Part shown: in pieces, positions 6,487-9,929 of the stretch
How positions within the stretch are numbered: the stretch's first letter is position 1
How the letters are laid out: each line of letters begins with the position of its first letter
Assembly: GCA_913031555.1 (NCBI GenBank)
Contig: CAJWDO010000043.1
Coordinates: forward strand, 1-9,929
Origin: an uncultured Alphaproteobacteria bacterium
GTDB lineage: Bacteria; Pseudomonadota; Alphaproteobacteria; Puniceispirillales; Puniceispirillaceae
Direction: 5' to 3'
DNA length: 9,929 nucleotides
Made by a program: the position numbers and the translations under genes
The notes under the pieces: generated by a model
What the model was told of the DNA's origin: nothing
The model's input: only the letters and a program-made list of their open reading frames with translations
The model's database searches: none

Positions 6487-8163
6487 ATGACCCCCCAGAC
6501 GGACATCGAAATTGCCCGCGCCGCAACCAAGCTGCCGATTCAGGATATCGGCACGAAGCTTGGCATCCCGGCGCAGGACCTTCTTCCCTTCGGTCATGAC
6601 AAGGCGAAATTGTCGGCGGAGTTCATTGCCGGGACGGCGGATCGCAAGGATGGCAGGCTGATTCTGGTGACGGCCATCAACCCGACACCGGCAGGCGAGG
6701 GCAAGACAACCACCACTGTCGGGCTGGTTGATGGGCTGAACGCCCTTGGCAAACAGGCCACGGTCTGTATCCGCGAGGCTTCGCTTGGTCCCTGTTTCGG
6801 GATGAAGGGCGGCGCCGCCGGCGGCGGCTATGCGCAGGTTGTGCCGATGGAGGAGATGAACCTTCATTTCACAGGTGATTTTCACGCCATCACATCGGCG
6901 CATAATCTGCTGTCGGCGATGATCGACAATCATATCTACTGGGGGAATGAGCTGGAGATTGATCAGCGCCGGGTGACCTGGCGGCGTGTCGTCGATATGA
7001 ATGACCGCGCTCTGCGCGATATCGTGACAAGCCTTGGCGGCGTATCGAACGGCTTTCCACGGCAGGCCGGTTTCGACATCACCGTCGCCTCCGAGGTGAT
7101 GGCCATCCTGTGTCTCTCATCAGATCTTGAGGATCTGCAGAAACGTCTTGGCGACATCATTGTCGCCTATCGCCGTGACCGGTCGCCGGTCTATTGCCGC
7201 GACATCAAGGCCGATGGCGCGATGACGGTGTTGCTGGCGCAGGCGCTGCAGCCGAACCTGGTACAGACCCTCGAGAACAATCCGGCCTTTGTGCATGGTG
7301 GCCCATTCGCCAATATTGCGCATGGTTGCAACTCGGTGATCGCGACGCAGACGGCGCTGAAGCTGTCCGATTATGTTGTGACCGAGGCCGGCTTCGGGGC
7401 TGATCTCGGGGCCGAGAAATTCCTGAATATCAAATGCCGCAAGGCCGGCCTCGCGCCGAGCGCCATTGTCCTTGTCGCCACTATCCGTGCCATGAAGATG
7501 AATGGTGGTATCGCGCGCGCCGACCTTGGCACCGAGAACGTCGCCGCGGTAGAGGCAGGCTGTGCCAATCTCGGACGACATATCGAGAATCTGAAGTCCT
7601 TCGGTGTGCCGGTTGTCGTGGCGGTGAATCATTTCACCGGTGATACCGATGCCGAGGTCGCGGCGCTGCAGAGCTATGTCGCCGAGCAGGGAAGCGAGGC
7701 GATCATCTCAAAACATTGGGAGCTTGGCGGTGAGGGGGCACGCGAGCTTGCCACCCGCGTGGCCGAAATCGCTGATGCCGATATGGCCAATTTTGCACCG
7801 ATCTACCCTGATGACATGCCGCTGTTCGAGAAGATCGAGACCATCGCCAAGCGCATCTACCGCGCCGACGAGGTTCTGGCCGACAAGAAAATCCGCGACC
7901 AGCTGCGGCAGTGGGAAGATCAGGGTTATGGCCATCTGCCTGTCTGCATGGCAAAGACGCAATACAGCTTCAGCACCGACCCGAACCTGCGCGGCGCGCC
8001 GACCGGACATTCGGTGCCGGTTCGTGAGGTCCGGCTGTCAGCCGGGGCCGGCTTCATTGTCGCCATCTGCGGCGAGATCATGACCATGCCGGGACTGCCG
8101 CGTGTGCCGTCCGCAGAAAATATCTGCCTGAACGAGGCTGGTGAGATTGAAGGTCTGTTCTAG
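6487..8163 (+). CDS. fhs: Formate--tetrahydrofolate ligase (10-formyl-THF synthetase)
   Basis: This cytoplasmic enzyme joins formate and tetrahydrofolate with ATP to make 10-formyl-THF, which feeds purine synthesis and, through FolD, serine and methionine. The protein has 558 residues, the usual size. Seen in order: the phosphate-binding loop TPAGEGKT (67-74), the first family signature GMKGGAAGGGY (105-115), the folate/formate-site stretch LHFTGDFHAITSAHN (126-140), and the second signature as VATIRAMKMNGG (330-341), with Met and Asn where many homologues have Leu and His. The ATG at 6487 is supported by AAAGGA nine bases upstream (6472-6477). The gene diverges from argG across 163 bases in which I see neither a convincing promoter nor a recognisable folate riboswitch. 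It converges on the sarcosine oxidase genes, its stop overlapping that of soxG. That neighbourhood fits a shared role in folate-linked one-carbon flow. Confidence 0.97.
   Translation: MTPQTDIEIARAATKLPIQDIGTKLGIPAQDLLPFGHDKAKLSAEFIAGTADRKDGRLILVTAINPTPAGEGKTTTTVGLVDGLNALGKQATVCIREASLGPCFGMKGGAAGGGYAQVVPMEEMNLHFTGDFHAITSAHNLLSAMIDNHIYWGNELEIDQRRVTWRRVVDMNDRALRDIVTSLGGVSNGFPRQAGFDITVASEVMAILCLSSDLEDLQKRLGDIIVAYRRDRSPVYCRDIKADGAMTVLLAQALQPNLVQTLENNPAFVHGGPFANIAHGCNSVIATQTALKLSDYVVTEAGFGADLGAEKFLNIKCRKAGLAPSAIVLVATIRAMKMNGGIARADLGTENVAAVEAGCANLGRHIENLKSFGVPVVVAVNHFTGDTDAEVAALQSYVAEQGSEAIISKHWELGGEGARELATRVAEIADADMANFAPIYPDDMPLFEKIETIAKRIYRADEVLADKKIRDQLRQWEDQGYGHLPVCMAKTQYSFSTDPNLRGAPTGHSVPVREVRLSAGAGFIVAICGEIMTMPGLPRVPSAENICLNEAGEIEGLF
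8160..8163. other. Shared stop codons of fhs and soxG (CTAG)
   Basis: The fhs stop TAG occupies 8161-8163 on the plus strand, and the soxG stop TAG is read from 8162 to 8160 on the minus strand. The palindrome CTAG therefore ends both genes, which overlap tail-to-tail by four bases with no room for a dedicated terminator. Confidence 0.93.
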
Positions 8164-8729
8164 CTCTGCTGGAGCGATGCGGCGGCGGCGGTCAGCGCGT
8201 GGTGAAGTGACTGCGCCGAGGCGCGTGGTCCATAGACGGTAAAGCCGATGCCGGCATCGCGGCAAACCAGAACGCACAGCATGTGATGAACAGGTGTCCG
8301 CACCGCCGCGCCGCCCTGCATCTGCCGCGTGTCGGCGGCGCTGAGTCTCTCCAGCATGGCCGGCACATCCCTGCCGGTAATATCGAACCGCACCCACGCA
8401 TCGCTCTGGTCGGTGATCGAGGCCGCCACCCCGAAGGTGCCAGCAAGACCAGTGGCAAGATCAGTCGTGCCGGTTTCGGCCTCGACAAGGAACTGGTCAG
8501 GCCCCATCCAGATCACCCCGCGCGTATCGTCGCCGGTCCGCTGGCCAGGTGCTGGCAGGTCGGTGCCAAGCGCCGTTTGCGCCGCTTTCCTGAAACGCGC
8601 GGCCTTGCCACGGCGCATCGCCAGTGAGGCAAGACAGGTATCCGCAACCTCGGTAATCCTGACGCCGCCAAACAGATCGTCGCGCGCCTCGATGCCGCCA
8701 AGGGCGGTGATTGCCGTCAAATTAGCCAC
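8160..8729 (-). CDS. soxG: Sarcosine oxidase, gamma subunit
   Basis: This is the smallest structural partner of the folate-binding (aminomethyltransferase-like) part of heterotetrameric sarcosine oxidase SoxBDAG, which demethylates sarcosine to glycine. The product has 189 residues, in the family range. Family-typical stretches are GVIWMGPDQFLV, TDQSDAWVRFDITG (about bases 8414-8373) and the C-terminal region RTPVHHMLCVLVCRDAGIGFTVYGPR. The start is set at the GTG at 8729 rather than the longest possible ATG at 8798. The GTG overlaps the soxA stop as GTGGCTAA, has GGGAGAG about seven bases upstream, and begins an N-terminus (ANLTAITALGG) of normal length, whereas the longer version would read 23 codons inside soxA. 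The overlap implies translational coupling to soxA. Its stop overlaps the fhs stop. Confidence 0.9.
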   Translation of the reverse strand: MANLTAITALGGIEARDDLFGGVRITEVADTCLASLAMRRGKAARFRKAAQTALGTDLPAPGQRTGDDTRGVIWMGPDQFLVEAETGTTDLATGLAGTFGVAASITDQSDAWVRFDITGRDVPAMLERLSAADTRQMQGGAAVRTPVHHMLCVLVCRDAGIGFTVYGPRASAQSLHHALTAAAASLQQS

Positions 8730-9929
8730 GGAGCCGCTCTCCCTCGGGATCAATGAAATGCGGGCTGCAAATGCGGGCTCGCGCCGACCGCCCCTCAAGC
8801 GGATTCATCAGCCGCACCGTCTCGCCATGCCGTTGGGCGCCGCGGGTGATGAAGCCAAGTCCGATCGAGGCTTCGAGATGCGGTGACCAGGCGACCGAGG
8901 TGACATAGCCTTCATCATGCGCCGGGTCGACCGGTGTGCCCTCGGCGAACAGATGTGCGCCGGCGGTGGCGATATCGCCGTCGATGGCCTGCAATCCGAC
9001 CAGACACAGCCCGTCCTCGGCGACAAGCGCCTCGCGGCCGGCAAGCACCGCGCCGATGCTGTCCTTCTTCGCCGAGACCATCCTCGCCATGCCGAGATTG
9101 CGCGCGGTGATGGTGCCGTTCAGCTCATTGCCGGTAACATGCCCCTTCTCGACCCGCATGACACCAAGCGCCTCGGTGCCATAGGGGGTGATGTCATAGG
9201 CCTCGCCTGCCGCCATAAGCGCGCGGATCATCGCATCGCCATAGCGCGACGGCACCGCGATCTCGTAGGCAAGCTCGCCGGAGAAGGAAATCCTGAACAG
9301 CCGCGCCGGTACACCGCCGCACACGCTCAGGTTCGCGCAGGCCATGAAGGGAAACCCCTCATTGGAGATATCATGATCCGGGTCGACGATGCCCCGCAGG
9401 ACGTGTCTGGCGTTCGGGCCGGCGACGGCGAACTGTGCCCAGCTGTCAGTGGCCGAAATCAACTGCACATCCATGTCGGGGCGCAGACACTGACGGACGA
9501 ATTCCAAATGCCGATAGACGCCGACGGCGTTCGCCGTTGTCGTGGTCATCAGATAATGCGTCTCACCAAGCCGCGCCGTGGTGCCGTCATCCATCACCAT
9601 GCCATCCTCGCGCAACATCAGCCCGTAGCGCGTCTTGCCGACCGGCAGGGTGGAAAACATGTTGCTGTAGACAAGGTCGAGAAAGGCGCCGGCATCGGTT
9701 CCCTGGATATCAATCTTGCCAAGCGTGCTGACATCGCACACCCCGACCGACCGGCGGGTTGCCAGCACTTCGCGATCGACCGATTCGCGCCAGTGGGTTT
9801 CGCCTTCCCGCGGGAACCATTGCGCGCGGAGCCAGCTTCCCGCCTCGACAAATACGGCGCCCTGCTCGGCCGCCCAGTGATGTGATGGTGGCAGGCGTGT
9901 CGGCCGGAAATCGCGGCCTACCGACCGGC
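8722..9929 (-). CDS. soxA: Sarcosine oxidase, alpha subunit (C-terminal part, cut by window edge)
   Basis: The frame stays open to the right edge, so the gene begins outside the window. About 401 C-terminal residues are visible out of roughly 1000 expected. They form the GcvT-like aminomethyltransferase domain of SoxA. It binds tetrahydrofolate and turns the methyl-derived iminium carbon into 5,10-methylene-THF, while the missing N-terminal half would bind NAD. Family-typical stretches are WAAEQGAVFVEAGSWLRAQ (about bases 9876-9820), SVGVCDVSTLGKIDIQG, SGELAYEIAVP, and RVEKGHVTGNELNGTITARN (about 9155-9096). A GTG at 9768 could look like a start, but the protein continues upstream with clear SoxA sequence, so it is internal. 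The stop TAA at 8724-8722 overlaps the soxG start. Gene order matches the end of a soxBDAG operon, with soxB and soxD expected to the right. Confidence 0.94.
   Translation of the reverse strand, partial: RSVGRDFRPTRLPPSHHWAAEQGAVFVEAGSWLRAQWFPREGETHWRESVDREVLATRRSVGVCDVSTLGKIDIQGTDAGAFLDLVYSNMFSTLPVGKTRYGLMLREDGMVMDDGTTARLGETHYLMTTTTANAVGVYRHLEFVRQCLRPDMDVQLISATDSWAQFAVAGPNARHVLRGIVDPDHDISNEGFPFMACANLSVCGGVPARLFRISFSGELAYEIAVPSRYGDAMIRALMAAGEAYDITPYGTEALGVMRVEKGHVTGNELNGTITARNLGMARMVSAKKDSIGAVLAGREALVAEDGLCLVGLQAIDGDIATAGAHLFAEGTPVDPAHDEGYVTSVAWSPHLEASIGLGFITRGAQRHGETVRLMNPLEGRSARARICSPHFIDPEGERLRG

Noticed and set aside
8730..8798. N-terminal extension of soxG to an ATG at 8798
   Set aside because: These codons lie within soxA in another frame; the GTG at 8729 has a better ribosome site and gives a normal-length product.
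9766..9768. GTG at 9768 as the soxA start
   Set aside because: The same frame continues upstream to the window edge with sequence that matches the SoxA aminomethyltransferase domain, so the GTG is internal.
8917..9885. A 322-codon frame on the plus strand opposite soxA
   Set aside because: Antisense to a soxA domain with clear family sequence. The length is explained by GC-rich codon bias.

Overview
The window looks like ordinary chromosomal DNA of a GC-rich alphaproteobacterium. The basis is strong G/C preference at third codon positions, short intergenic gaps, Shine-Dalgarno-type ribosome sites, and a gene set typical of that class: an iron-type SodB, a LysE-family exporter, a heterotetrameric sarcosine oxidase, Fhs, and a YrdA-like gamma-carbonic anhydrase. 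A marine, methylamine/glycine-betaine-using organism would fit the sarcosine oxidase and Fhs pair, but that is inference and I cannot name a genus. I see no tRNA, rRNA, CRISPR array, insertion sequence, phage gene or attachment site, and no gene-free stretch reaches 300 bases.

Layout from left to right. Bases 1-191 are a relatively AT-rich leader holding a nested dyad. Two rightward genes follow: a 3-hydroxyisobutyrate-dehydrogenase-type reductase (192-1061) and a LysE/RhtB-type amino-acid exporter (1166-1759). Facing them is a leftward pair, a gamma-carbonic anhydrase-like protein (3900-3283) followed by NAD(P)-dependent succinate-semialdehyde dehydrogenase gabD (3239-1788). A 143-base divergent gap with an inverted repeat separates this pair from rightward sodB (4044-4643), which ends in a strong intrinsic terminator. 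A small unrecognised gene (4807-5034) then converges on leftward argG (6323-5082); a 15-base tandem repeat lies between them and runs into the argG stop codon. A 163-base divergent gap leads to rightward fhs (6487-8163). Fhs converges on leftward soxG (8729-8160) and soxA (right edge to 8722), and the fhs and soxG stops share one CTAG.

How the genes relate. The clearest theme is one-carbon metabolism at the right end. Sarcosine oxidase (SoxBDAG) oxidatively demethylates sarcosine and passes the methyl carbon to tetrahydrofolate, and Fhs joins formate to the same cofactor. The left half holds semialdehyde and hydroxyacid redox enzymes, amino-acid export and oxidative-stress defence, with no obvious shared pathway.

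I looked for an undescribed system and did not find one. The points worth a second look are small: the two dyads, the short unknown protein, the tandem repeat at the argG end, and the overlapping fhs/soxG stops.
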